Part shown: one piece after another, positions 1-12,100 of the stretch
Layout of the letters: every line of letters starts with the position of its first letter
Position numbering within the stretch: the first letter of the stretch is position 1
From: JBBCJT01 sp037190665
GTDB taxonomy: Bacteria > Pseudomonadota > Alphaproteobacteria > Acetobacterales > Acetobacteraceae
Assembly (NCBI GenBank): GCA_037190665.1
Contig: JBBCJT010000238.1
Location: forward strand, 1 to 19,575
Length of the DNA stretch: 19,575 bases
Direction of reading: 5' to 3'
Notes under the pieces: model-generated
Database searches by the model: none
What the model saw: only the letters and a program-made list of their open reading frames with translations
What the model was told of the DNA's origin: nothing
Translations under genes and position numbers: made by a program

Positions 1-2
1 AT

Positions 3-431
3 GCCCCGACCGGCTGGACACGCCGCGCCACGCAGCATTTCCGCACCAGTTCGCGCGGGCTGGCGCGCGTCGCGGCCAGTGCCGGCACGGGCATCGGCGG
101 GGCGATCATGACGCTGCGCTTCGATGCGCCGGACACGGCGCGCGCGGCCATCGCCGAACTCGTCCGCAACGCCGCCGCCGCGCCGCGCGTGACGGGCGCG
201 CATCTGTGCATCGCCGACGCCGCCGCCTCGGGCGTGGTCACCAACGAGAAGCGCGGCCGCGCCGATATTGGTGCCCCGCCCGCCTGGATCGTGCTGGTGG
301 AGGCGACAGGACCGGAGGCGCTGGACCTGCTGCCCGATGCGCAGTTGCACGGGTCCGGTGTGGAAGGGCCCATCCAGCGTGGCCGCTATCGCCTCGAACA
401 CGTCCGCACGAAGACCGCCTGGGCGCCCTGA
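3..431 (+). CDS. Hypothetical protein, C-terminal part (5' end outside window)
   Basis: The reading frame is open from base 3 of the window and ends at TGA 429-431, so only the last roughly 142 residues are visible. An ATG at 108 is inside the frame, but coding-like sequence upstream (with the string TRRATQHFRTSSRG and a Gly/Ala-rich VAASAGTGIGGAI segment) argues that the true start lies left of the window. The pattern of two short alpha/beta units, with the second around AWIVLVEA, is reminiscent of dimeric alpha+beta-barrel (EthD-like) hypothetical proteins of proteobacteria that contain a similar TRR..HFR..RVVAS.G.G.GG segment. That resemblance is from memory and unconfirmed. No catalytic motif is visible. 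It is followed after 17 bases by a TctC receptor gene on the same strand, so the two are probably co-transcribed. Confidence 0.6.
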   Translation, partial: APTGWTRRATQHFRTSSRGLARVAASAGTGIGGAIMTLRFDAPDTARAAIAELVRNAAAAPRVTGAHLCIADAAASGVVTNEKRGRADIGAPPAWIVLVEATGPEALDLLPDAQLHGSGVEGPIQRGRYRLEHVRTKTAWAP

Positions 432-448
432 ACCGCGGGAGGGATGAG

Positions 449-1408
449 ATGCAACGACGTCACCTGATCGCCGCCACGTTCGCGGCCCCTGTCCTCGCCC
501 GCGCGCAGGGCCTTCCCGAACGCGACATACGGCTGGTCTGCGGGTTTCCGGCCGGCGGCACGGGCGACCTGTTCTTCCGCATCCTCGCCGAGCGGCTCGG
601 GCCTGTCCTCGGACGAACGATAGTCGTCGAGAACCGTGCCGGCGCGGTCGGCATGGTGGCGGCGGAAGCCGTTTCCCGCATGCCGCCCGATGGGGCGGTG
701 GTGGTGATGACGTCGATGGCGCTGTACGCGGTGCTGCCGCAGATCCCCGGCCAGCCGATGCCGCTCGACCCGATGCGCGATCTGACGCCGGTCTCCAACG
801 GCTGCGGCATTCCGAACATCCTCGTCGCCTCGCCGCAATCCACGTTCCGCGACGTGAAGGAACTGGTCGCGGCGGCGAAGGTCGCGCCCGGCAAGCTGAC
901 CTTCGCCTCGGGCGGCACCGGCTCGAGCCAGCATCTCGCCGGCGAGATGTTCCGCGCGATGGCCGGCGTGGATCTGCTGCATGTGCCCTATCGCGGCGGG
1001 GCGCAGGCCGTGGTCGACCTGACGGCTGGCCGGGCCGATCTGATGTTCGGCAACCTGCCGGAGTTCCTGGGCCAGATCCGCGGCGGCGCGCTGCGCCCGA
1101 TCGCATGGGGCGGGCGCGTCACCAGCCCGCTCCTGCCCGGCCTGCCGCGCATCTCCGAGGACGTGCCGGATTTCGAGGTGGACAACTGGTTCGGCATCGG
1201 CGCGCCGCGCGACATGCCCGCCCCCCTCGTCGCCACCTGGACGAAGGCGCTCGCCACCGTGCACGCCGATCAGGGCTTCCGGCAGAGACTGGTCGAGAAC
1301 GGCATGGACAGCCTGCTGGGCACGCCGCAGGAGCTGCTCGCGACCATCGCCGCCGACCGTGCCCGGTGGAGCAAGGTGATCCGGGAGGCGGGCATCCGTG
1401 CGGGCTGA
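449..1408 (+). CDS. Bug/TctC-family periplasmic tricarboxylate-type solute receptor
   Basis: This is a 319-residue protein of the Bug/TctC family, periplasmic binding proteins that capture carboxylates or related small molecules, classically for a tripartite TctABC transporter. The start at ATG 449 is chosen because a purine-rich GGGAGGG (437-443) precedes it at good spacing and because it begins an export signal: MQRRHLIAATFAAPVLARA then Q, with Arg-Arg, a short hydrophobic core and an A-x-A cleavage site. Family hallmarks are RLVCGFPAGGTGDLFFR near the mature N-terminus, VVENRAGA, LTFASGGTGSSQHLAGEMF, LLHVPYRGGAQAVVDL and an AW-type segment near IAWGGR. The family's usual length is about 320, so it looks complete. 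No TctA or TctB membrane partner is visible. The ligand cannot be read from sequence. Confidence 0.92.
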   Translation: MQRRHLIAATFAAPVLARAQGLPERDIRLVCGFPAGGTGDLFFRILAERLGPVLGRTIVVENRAGAVGMVAAEAVSRMPPDGAVVVMTSMALYAVLPQIPGQPMPLDPMRDLTPVSNGCGIPNILVASPQSTFRDVKELVAAAKVAPGKLTFASGGTGSSQHLAGEMFRAMAGVDLLHVPYRGGAQAVVDLTAGRADLMFGNLPEFLGQIRGGALRPIAWGGRVTSPLLPGLPRISEDVPDFEVDNWFGIGAPRDMPAPLVATWTKALATVHADQGFRQRLVENGMDSLLGTPQELLATIAADRARWSKVIREAGIRAG

Positions 1409-1416
1409 CGCCCGCA
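1399..1416 (+). terminator. Stem-loop overlapping the tctC stop codon (possible weak terminator)
   Basis: TGCGGGC (1399-1405) and GCCCGCA (1410-1416) form a perfect 7-bp GC-rich stem with a TGAC loop that contains the stop codon of the preceding receptor gene. There is no T-run after it, so it is not a canonical intrinsic terminator. It could attenuate transcription or protect the 3' end before the eCIS-core gene. The remaining bases to 1480 hold no recognisable promoter. Confidence 0.35.
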
Positions 1417-1480
1417 ACATGTAAGCAGCTTCATTTGCGTTCGGTGTCCGACACGCCATGCTGGGCGACTGGTGCCGCGC

Positions 1481-4400
1481 ATGCCATCCCCCGGCCGCGA
1501 CCACGTCCGACCGAAGCAGGAGCCCGGCGCTGAGCGGCATGCCGATGCCGCCGCACGCGCCGCGCTGACGGCCGGGCCCACCATCGCCGGCCTCGCCGCG
1601 CGGACCGCTCCACCCGCGAAACTGAACGCAGGCCCGGCTGTGACCGCGATGCTCGCCCGTCCCGGCGAACCCCTGCCCGCGCCCGACCGCACCTATTTCG
1701 AGCGGCGCTTCGGTGCCGACCTGTCCGATGCGCGCATTCACCGTGACGCCACTGCCGCGAAGGCGGCACGCAGCCAGCACGCCCGCGCCTTCACCGCGGG
1801 GCGTGACATCGGCTTCGCCGCCGGCGCGTACCAGCCCGACACGACGGAAGGCGCGCACCTGCTCGCGCACGAACTTGCGCACACGCTGCAACCGGGCGCG
1901 GAGCACACGCTTCGCCGTCAGCCGGACGGCGCACCGCTGCAATCGGAGATGGAACCGGCGGAGGAACAGGTCAGCCGCCCCGCACCCTTCGTGCCCGCGG
2001 GCGGCGAAGCGGGCGACCATCTGCTGCGCAACTATCCGATGCTCGCGGCGAAGCTGACGCCGGATCAGTGGACCGCGCTCGCCCTCGCCGCCGAACGCCG
2101 CGAGACCGCGCATGCGACGAACACCTCTCAGGCGGGCGAGGCGCCGAAGCCGATGACCTTCGCGCTGACCGACCTGCTGGAAGCCGGCGCGGCGTTCGAG
2201 GATGTCGATTCCGCCGACGTGCTGTTCGGCCTGTTCCGCGCCGGCGCGCAGAACCTGGCCGCGCCGACGCTGATCCGCAACGAGATCATGCGGCGCTGGT
2301 TCATCCGCAACGGCATCCCCCGCCCGGCGGAGGAGAAGATCGAGGTCACGCTGCTCGACCCGGAGGGGCAGCAGAGCGGGACCACCACCTTCTCCTTCCG
2401 CTGGCGCGGCAAGGAGGTGGAGGACACCTACGGCCAGATCACCGTCGCCGCGCTGGACGAGGCGATCGGCGGCATCCGCTTCGAGTTCCGGCACGTCGCC
2501 GGCGAGGTGCGGCAGGAAGCGGAAGCCATCGGGCTCGCCGCCGCGCTGTCGGTGCAGGCCGATGTGCTGAAGCAGAAGCTGCCGGCCTTCATCGAGAAGA
2601 CCCGCGCCCGCTTCGCCTCCACCGCGCTGGAGGAGGTGCTGTTCTATCAGAAGCTGGTGCAGGAGGCCGCCGAGCAGGCCTACAAGCTGCGCCGCCATCC
2701 GGTGGCCGAAGGCTTCGTGCCCGGTCTGTACGACTACTACGACACACAGTCGCACGACCTCTACACGCTTGCCGGCCAGGCGCAGGACTGGCGCGTCGGC
2801 AAGGAGGTGCTGGGCCAGAAGCAGGAACTGACCCAGCACGACGTCGAACTGCGGCTGCGCGACAAGCCCCGCGATTCCGACGACCCGTACGAACAGGTCT
2901 CGCTGCTCTACGCGCGGGGGCAGATCTCCCACGACGACATGAAGGACCTGCACCAGTCGATGTTGGACCGCAGCCTGATCGTCGCGCTGGTGAGCGTCGC
3001 GATCTCACTGGCGACCGCCGGGCTGGGTGGCTGGGTCGCGGGCAGCCTGCTGAACCTCGGCAGCCGGCCGATCCTGTACGGCGCCGTGGCCGTCGGCACC
3101 AACATGGCGGTGGATACCGTGGCGACGATGGGCACCGAGCACATCGTCACCGCGTTCAAGGACTACGAGAACCCCTACGCGCAGGCGATCTGGCGGCAGG
3201 GCGCGCACTCCCCCGGCGAATACCTCCGCAACGCCGCCATCGCGTTCGGTCTGGGCGCGTTGCTCGGCGGCGCACTTGGCTACGCACTGACGCGCGGGCC
3301 GAAGCCGAACACCGCCCTGGCACCGACGGAGACGCCGCCCACCGGCGGCGGCACGGCGAACGAACCGCGACTGACGCTGCTATCGGACACGACCGATCCG
3401 GCGAGCGGCGTGCGCACCTGGCAGCTCCGCACTGATCAGGGCGAGCTGGTCACGGTGGTCGGCGACCCCGCGACCGGCAACGGATACATCTGGAACGCGG
3501 CGACGGCCGAGGCGCGGCAGATCGTCGGCGGCAAGCTGAGCGGGCCGCTGCGGCTGCTGGGCAGCGGCGATGCGGCCGGCGCGGCGGCCGCGGGCGCGAC
3601 CGCCGGCAAGGGCCAGGCCCCGTTCGCGGTGCTGTCCGACATCACCGATCCGCTGAGCAGCGTGCGCACCGTGCAGCTCCGCACCACGCAGGGCGAACTG
3701 GTGACGGTTTCCACGAGCACGGAGGCGGGCTCGGGCTACATCATGAACCACGCCTCGGGCGAGGCGCGCAGCATCGTCAACGGGCAGCTCGGCGGACCTC
3801 TGCAATCGCTCGGCACGGGTGCCGAGGAAGCCGCCGAGGCGGCGACGCCGCTGATGCTGCAACCCGCGCCCGCGCCGCTCTCCCTGCCGCCGGGCGTGTT
3901 CGGGCCGCAGCTTCCCGGCGCGGCCGTCACCGGCGGTGCGGCCGCCGGCGAGGCGGCGATCGAGATCGAGCTGCGGCAGGCCTTCGCCGATATCGGCATG
4001 AAGGTGAGCGCTGACGACCGGCGGCTGCTCGCGGATGCGCTGGGCATCCTGCCGCAACTGCCGCCGAGTGCCGCGCGCGACAACGTGCTGGCGCTGGAGC
4101 CCGTCGTCGGCGCGGCGCTGGCCGGCGCCGAGGGGCATGTCGATGCGGGGATGCGGATCCTGCGGGAGGCGCAGCGCGAGGGCCTCACGCTCGGCCAGCT
4201 CATCCAGCAGCAGCGCGCGGCGTGGGCGCAGCTCGAACCGCAGCTCAAGTCGGGCGCGATCCTCGGCCTCGGTGTGGGATCGGCGGATCCGCGCGCCGTG
4301 TACTCGCGTGCCATGATCCGGCTGAGCCAGCAGGCCGGGCATCCGACCACGGTCGTCCCGCGCACCGCCAGCCATGGCGACATGTCCTTCCTCGAAGGCC

Positions 4401-4714
4401 CGGTCGCGCAGAACCCGACGCTGTACGACGAGGCCATCAATGCGGTGCAGCACGGCTGGCATCCGCACGCGGTGCAGGATCTCGTGGCGGGTGCGGCGCT
4501 GCAACGCGCGGGCGCGCCGCTCGACGCCTTCGGCTTCCGCCAGGCGCTGGGCGAGATCCAGCAGATCGGCCAGATGCTTCCGCCCGGACCCGGCCTCGAC
4601 GCCATACGCATGCGCCAGCTCGGCCACCTGATCTGGCAGGCGCATTACGACGCCTACGACCGGCCGGAGTTCATCACCCAGACGCTGCGCAAGGTGCTGG
4701 GCTACATCGACTGA
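1481..4714 (+). CDS. Large eCIS-core (DUF4157) domain protein with HELAH motif and unknown C-terminal domain
   Basis: This is a protein of about 1,077 residues. ATG 1481 is used here. GTG 1472 in the same frame is an alternative, and neither has a strong ribosome binding site. Residues 1-65 are Ala/Pro-rich and probably disordered. Residues about 68-137 match the eCIS-core/DUF4157 domain: YFERRFGADLSDARIH, HARAFTAGRDIGF and then HLLAHELAHTLQ, whose HELAH (residues 130-134, bases 1868-1882) is an HExxH zincin-like motif. A long helical-looking middle follows. Next come a hydrophobic stretch (about 499-524) and a glycine-zipper-like stretch (about 584-603), which could insert in a membrane. Two copies of a 66-residue module sit at about 631-696 and 715-780. 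The C-terminal 250 residues are unrecognised, with His-rich pieces such as QHGWHPHAVQD. DUF4157 proteins often occur with extracellular contractile injection systems or as polymorphic toxin-like proteins, but no injection-system genes are in this window. Role as effector or protease is inference. Confidence 0.85.
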   Translation: MPSPGRDHVRPKQEPGAERHADAAARAALTAGPTIAGLAARTAPPAKLNAGPAVTAMLARPGEPLPAPDRTYFERRFGADLSDARIHRDATAAKAARSQHARAFTAGRDIGFAAGAYQPDTTEGAHLLAHELAHTLQPGAEHTLRRQPDGAPLQSEMEPAEEQVSRPAPFVPAGGEAGDHLLRNYPMLAAKLTPDQWTALALAAERRETAHATNTSQAGEAPKPMTFALTDLLEAGAAFEDVDSADVLFGLFRAGAQNLAAPTLIRNEIMRRWFIRNGIPRPAEEKIEVTLLDPEGQQSGTTTFSFRWRGKEVEDTYGQITVAALDEAIGGIRFEFRHVAGEVRQEAEAIGLAAALSVQADVLKQKLPAFIEKTRARFASTALEEVLFYQKLVQEAAEQAYKLRRHPVAEGFVPGLYDYYDTQSHDLYTLAGQAQDWRVGKEVLGQKQELTQHDVELRLRDKPRDSDDPYEQVSLLYARGQISHDDMKDLHQSMLDRSLIVALVSVAISLATAGLGGWVAGSLLNLGSRPILYGAVAVGTNMAVDTVATMGTEHIVTAFKDYENPYAQAIWRQGAHSPGEYLRNAAIAFGLGALLGGALGYALTRGPKPNTALAPTETPPTGGGTANEPRLTLLSDTTDPASGVRTWQLRTDQGELVTVVGDPATGNGYIWNAATAEARQIVGGKLSGPLRLLGSGDAAGAAAAGATAGKGQAPFAVLSDITDPLSSVRTVQLRTTQGELVTVSTSTEAGSGYIMNHASGEARSIVNGQLGGPLQSLGTGAEEAAEAATPLMLQPAPAPLSLPPGVFGPQLPGAAVTGGAAAGEAAIEIELRQAFADIGMKVSADDRRLLADALGILPQLPPSAARDNVLALEPVVGAALAGAEGHVDAGMRILREAQREGLTLGQLIQQQRAAWAQLEPQLKSGAILGLGVGSADPRAVYSRAMIRLSQQAGHPTTVVPRTASHGDMSFLEGPVAQNPTLYDEAINAVQHGWHPHAVQDLVAGAALQRAGAPLDAFGFRQALGEIQQIGQMLPPGPGLDAIRMRQLGHLIWQAHYDAYDRPEFITQTLRKVLGYID
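3371..3820 (+). repeat. Tandem duplication of a 66-residue module inside the eCIS-core protein
   Basis: Bases 3371-3568 and 3623-3820 encode two aligned segments, beginning LTLLSDTTDPASGVRTWQLR and FAVLSDITDPLSSVRTVQLR and ending GPLRLLGSG and GPLQSLGTG. They align without gaps and I count about 40 of 66 identical residues. The offset is 252 bases, with a Gly/Ala-rich linker between copies. The alternation of hydrophobic and polar residues suggests beta strands. I do not recognise the fold. Confidence 0.85.
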
Positions 4715-4716
4715 TA

Positions 4717-4737
4717 CCACCGGCCCTAATGATTGAC
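4717..4737. repeat. Left terminal inverted repeat of the IS630 element
   Basis: It begins CCACCGGCCCT directly after TA at 4715-4716. The first 11 bases match the right end at 10 positions and the 21-base arms match at about 16. The transposase stop codon (TAG, read on minus at 4728-4726) lies inside this repeat, as is common in compact IS630 elements. Confidence 0.75.
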
Positions 4738-5798
4738 CTGTGACCAAAGGCGCTGGGTGATGGAGGCGAGGCGTCCGGGTTCATGGATGAGGGCGTTCCA
4801 GGCTTGGCAGCAAGCGTCGAGGATCTGGTCGTAGGTGTTCCAGATGGTGTTGCTGAGTTGGTTGCCGCGCAGATACTGCCAGACATTCTCGACCGGGTTG
4901 AGTTCCGGCGCGTAGGGCGGCAGCGGCAGCAGGGTGAGGTTGGCGGGCACGCGCAGCCTGCCGCCCTGCTGATGCCAGCCGGCGCCGTCGAGCACGACGA
5001 CAGCATGGGCCTGTGGTGCGACCTGGGTGCTGATCTCGGCGAGGTGCTCGGTCATGGCCTCGGCGTTGACCCAGGGCAGCACCAAGGCGGCGCCGGTGCC
5101 CCGGGCGGGACAGACCGCGCCGAACAGATAGGCCCAGGTGTAGCGGCGGTCGCGCGGCGTGCGGGGCCGGCTGCCGCGCTTGGCCCAGATGCGCGTCAGC
5201 GTGCCCTGCTGGCCGACGCGCGCCTCGTCCTGGAACCAGATCTCGATCGGCTTGCCGGCGGCGCTGGGCGGCAGGGCTGCCTTCACCAACTCGGCGAAGT
5301 TTTTTTGAATGCCTCCTGCGCAGCAGGGTCGCTCTCGGGATGCCGGGGTCGTACCGACAGCCGGCGGAAATCCAGACGCCGCAGCAGCTTGCCGATGCTC
5401 CGCTCATGGAACTCGGCGCCGAACTCGCGCGCGATCAGGTCACGCAGATCGACACGACGCCAGCGCACCAGGCCGCCATGCAAGGCGGGGTCCGGGCCAG
5501 CCTCGACCCAGGCCGCCACCTGAGCTTCCTGCTCCGCCGTCAGCCGCGGCTTCGGACCCATTGGGCCTCGCCGATCCAACAGGCCTGCCGGACCTTCCGC
5601 GTTGTAGCGGTGCACCCAATCGCGCAGTGTCTGCCGATCCATCCCGCAACTCCGCGCCGCCTCGGCGCGCGATCGGCCCTCCAGCACCAGTGCGATCGCC
5701 AGCATCCGCCGCGCCGCCTTCGCATCCCGGCTCGCTGCCGCCCTTCGCCGCAGAGCCGCCGGCGTCAATTCCCGCCGCGTCACCTCGATCGCCGACAT
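4726..5798 (-). CDS. IS630-family transposase, two frames joined by -1 frameshifting
   Basis: The first frame (5798 down to 5283) starts MSAIEVTRRELTPAALRRRA and carries the helix-turn-helix DNA-binding half (SRAEAARSCGMDRQTLRDWV, LLDRRGPMGPKPRLT, IGKLLRRLDFRRLSVRP). The second frame (to TAG at 4726) carries the DDE catalytic half: WFQDEARVGQQG (first Asp), VVLDGAGWHQ (second Asp) and PYAPELNPVENVWQYLR (Glu about 33 residues later). The frames meet at TTC followed by seven A's. A -1 shift there reads F-K-K-N-F-A-E-L-V-K, which restores a continuous family-like protein of about 355 residues. Unshifted, the first product ends KKTSPSW, about 171 residues. ATG 5798 is preferred over an upstream in-frame ATG at 5846 because family similarity appears to begin near it. 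Programmed frameshifting is well known in this family, so the gene is probably functional, not broken. Confidence 0.87.
5300..5306 (-). promoter_or_regulatory. Slippery A7 frameshift site of the transposase
   Basis: The plus strand reads seven T's at 5300-5306, which is A7 in the transposase mRNA. In the zero frame the codons are TTC AAA AAA ACT. After a -1 slip they are TTC AAA AAA AAC, moving ribosomes from the DNA-binding frame into the catalytic frame. It is the only such homopolymer noticed in this GC-rich region. Confidence 0.75.
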
Positions 5799-5866
5799 CA
5801 GCCCCCGCGAATCGATGCATGAGGCACAGCGAATCATCAGGACCAACTCATGGGAATCCCTCGCGA

Positions 5867-5887
5867 GTCATCCCTCAGGGCCGTTGG
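5867..5887. repeat. Right terminal inverted repeat of the IS630 element
   Basis: Read on the minus strand it begins CCAACGGCCCT and continues GAGGGATGAC, matching the left arm imperfectly. It is followed on the plus strand by TA at 5888-5889, which would be the second copy of the target dinucleotide. Confidence 0.75.
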
Positions 5888-5908
5888 TATGATACGGACC
5901 GAGCCCCC

Positions 5909-9159
<3,251 letters not shown>

Positions 9160-9163
<4 letters not shown>

Positions 9164-12100
9164 GCCATGCCTCCCGCCGGACGGACGCGCCAGATGCGGT
9201 AGGGCGCGGCGGGATCGAGGCCGATATGCTGCCACTTGCCGCGCCATGCGAAGCGCGCGCCGGTCAGCAGATCCTCGACATCCAGCGCGGCGTCATCGCC
9301 CAGGCCCCAGCGCCATAGCGGCAGTTCCACATCCGCTTCGTGCGGTGCGTGCGGGTCGACGCTGACGGCGACCAGCAGCACGTTGCTGCGGTCCTCCGTC
9401 GCTTTCTCATACCACAGGATGTGATCACCCGAGACGTTGTGGAACGTCGTCGTCAGATGCGAGCGCAGGGCGGGATTCTCCTGACGGATGCGGTTGAGCA
9501 CGGCGATCTCGGCCTCGATGTTGCCCGGCCTGCCCCAGTCCCAGGCGCGGAGCTGATACTTCTCCGAGTCAAGATACTCCTCCTTGCCGGGCACGGGCGT
9601 TCCCTCGCACAGCTCGAAGCCGCAATAGACGCCCCACAGGCCGGAGAGCGTGGCGGCGAGCGCGGCGCGGATCAGGAAACCCGGTCGGCCGGAGGTCTGC
9701 AACATCACCGGGTTGATGTCCGGCGTGTTGACGAACAGGTGGGGGCGGAAGAAGTCGCGCGGTGCCTCCACCGCAAGCTCGGTGAAGTAGGCGCGCAGCT
9801 CGTCGCGCGTGTTGCGCCAGGTGAAGTAGGTGTAGGACTGGCTGAAGCCGAGCTTGGCGAGCCGGTACATCATGTGCGGCCGGGTGAAGGCTTCCGACAG
9901 GAATACCGCGTCCGGATAGCGGGCGCGCACCTGCGCGATCATCCATTCCCAGAACGGCAGCGGCTTGGTGTGCGGGTTGTCCACGCGGAACAGCCGCACG
10001 CCGTGGCCGCACCAGAACATCACCACGTCGCGCAGCGCCTCCCACAGCGAGGGGACCGCGCCCGGCGCGTAGAAATCGACGTTGACGATGTCCTCGTACC
10101 GCTTGGGCGGGTTCTCCGCGTAGCGGATGGTCCCGTCCGGCCGCCAGTCGAACCAGTCCTTGTGATCGCGCAGCCAGGGGTGGTCCGGCGAGCACTGGAT
10201 GGCGAAGTCGATGGCGATCTCCAGCCCCTCCTCCGCCGCCGCGCCGATCAGCCGGCGGAAATCGTCGAAACTGCCGAGTTCGGGGTGCAGCGCATCATGC
10301 CCGCCTTCCGGCGAGCCGATCGCGTAGGGGCTGCCGGGATCGTCGGGCGCGGGCGTCAGCGTGTTGTTGCGCCCCTTGCGGTTGGTGCGGCCGATCGGGT
10401 GGATCGGCGGGAAATAGAGCACGTCGAACCCCATGCCACGGATGCGCGGCAACTGCCCGATCACGTCGTCGAACGTGCCGTGGCGCGCGGGATCGCCGCT
10501 CATCGACCGCGGGAAGATCTCGTACCACGCGGCGAAGCCGGCCTTGGGGCGTTCGGCCTCGAACGGGATCGGCTCGCTCTGAGTCTCGAACGGGCGCGGG
10601 TCGGTGGCCTCCATCCCCGCGACGGTGACAGGATCGAGCAACGCGGACGCGGCCTCCTCCGCCGGTGCGCCCACCAGCCGGTCGGCGAGTGTGCGCAGTG
10701 CCCGCGCGGCGCCGTTGCGCGCGGTGCGGCCGGCGAGCAGGCGGCGGCCTTCCTCGATCTCCAGCGTCACGTCGCGGCCGGCAGCGCGCTTCTTGGTCAG
10801 TTCGTCCACGTAGCTGCCATAGACATCGCACCACGCGACGATCCGCGCGTGATGCGTGCCCATGGCGGCCAGCGGCAGCCAGGCGCGCCAGCGGTCGTTG
10901 CCGAGGGCGAGCATGCGCCGGTCCGCCCATTGCGTCTCGCCCGGGGCGCGGAATTGCAGCACGACGGCGATGCGGTCATGGCCTTCGGTGAAGACGTCGG
11001 CCTCGATGGCGACGCGCTCGCCCACGATCCGGCGGACGGGAAAACGCCCCCCATCGACGCAGGGCGCGATATTCTCGATCGCGATGCGCGGCGCCTTCGC
11101 GGCCGCCAGCGCGGGCTCGCGCATGGACACGGTCTTCGGCGCGGCGCGGCTGGCGGAAAGCACCAGCACCTCGCCGGGATCGAGATCGAGCGGCGTGTCC
11201 GCATCGAGGCTCCGCCCGTCCTCTGCCGCGAAGCCCGACACCGTGCCGTCGCAGGCGCCGAGCACGACCGGCGGCGCCAGACGCGCCGTGCCCGCGCTGC
11301 GGTTCGACGCCACCAGCCAGACGGCATCGGTGGAGGTGCGGAGCGTCGCGGCCACCGGCGCATCGGGCGCGGTGACGGGCCGCGGGATGGCCGCACGCTC
11401 GGCCTCGCTGCGGCTGGAGAGCCACGCATTGGCGCGCGCGATCTCGGCCCGGAGGTCGTAGTGCGTGTCGTCTTCCGGCGTGCGCCACCGCTTCGGGTCC
11501 GCGGGATCGCGCGCGCCGGCTTCCATCCCCAGTGTCATGATCCAGCCCGCGCCGCTGGCCGCCGCGTGGCGGATGGCGTGGGCCGCCTGCGCGCGGCGGC
11601 GGGCCGGGTCGGGCTCGCCGGCGGCGATGCGGGGACCGTAGGGCGGTTCGGGCACGTGCCAGATCGCTCCGGACCCGGCCGCGATGCGCCGTGCCTCCTC
11701 ATCGTCGCAGGTGAGGACAAGCAGGCCTTCGGGCGCGATCGCGGTGGTGAGCGCGCGCGGCCCGATCAGCCGCAGCCCCGCGACCCCGCGCCGGGCCCAG
11801 CCGGAGACGATCTCCTGCCACCACGCCGCGGCCGCCTCCTCGCCGCCGGGCACGAACAGGCGCGCGGCATGGTCACGCGGGTCGCGGCGCGGGTCGGCGA
11901 AATCCGCATTGCCGGGCAACGGCGCATAGGCCGGTGCCGCCTTCGCATAATCGAGGGCGAGCCGGTCCACCGGCAAATCGAGCAGCAGCGCGACTCCCGA
12001 CTGCCGTGCGGCATCGGCCAGACGCGGCAGGGCCTCCGCCACCGCGTCCCCGCCCAGTGCCGGATGCAGCCGGGCGTGATCGGCCACCGCACGGACATCG

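Larger units (their letters stand above)
4717..5887 (-). mobile_element. IS630-family insertion sequence, about 1.17 kb, apparently complete
   Basis: The element has near-matching ends. The left end begins CCACCGGCCCT (4717-4727) and the right end, read on the other strand, begins CCAACGGCCCT (5877-5887). Both are bordered by TA (4715-4716 and 5888-5889), the usual IS630/Tc1-mariner target duplication. Inside is one two-frame DDE transposase on the minus strand. The element lies between the stop codon of the eCIS-core gene (TGA 4712-4714) and the stop codon of the convergent treS gene (5909-5911). Removing it and one TA would leave about 21 bases between the two genes, so both coding sequences remain intact. 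Confidence 0.88.

Noticed and set aside
386..2953. Long minus-strand open frame (855 codons) opposite the receptor and eCIS-core genes
   Set aside because: High GC content suppresses stop codons in the antisense frame. The translation is Arg/His/Gly-rich with no family motifs, and it straddles two clearly real genes.
4681..4720. The IS element truncating the eCIS-core gene or supplying its stop codon
   Set aside because: The TGA at 4712-4714 lies before the TA target, and in the reconstructed empty site the stop remains, so the C-terminus is native.
5283..5289. Transposase as a pseudogene
   Set aside because: The frame change sits exactly at an A7 slippery run and both halves keep their motifs, which fits programmed frameshifting better than decay.
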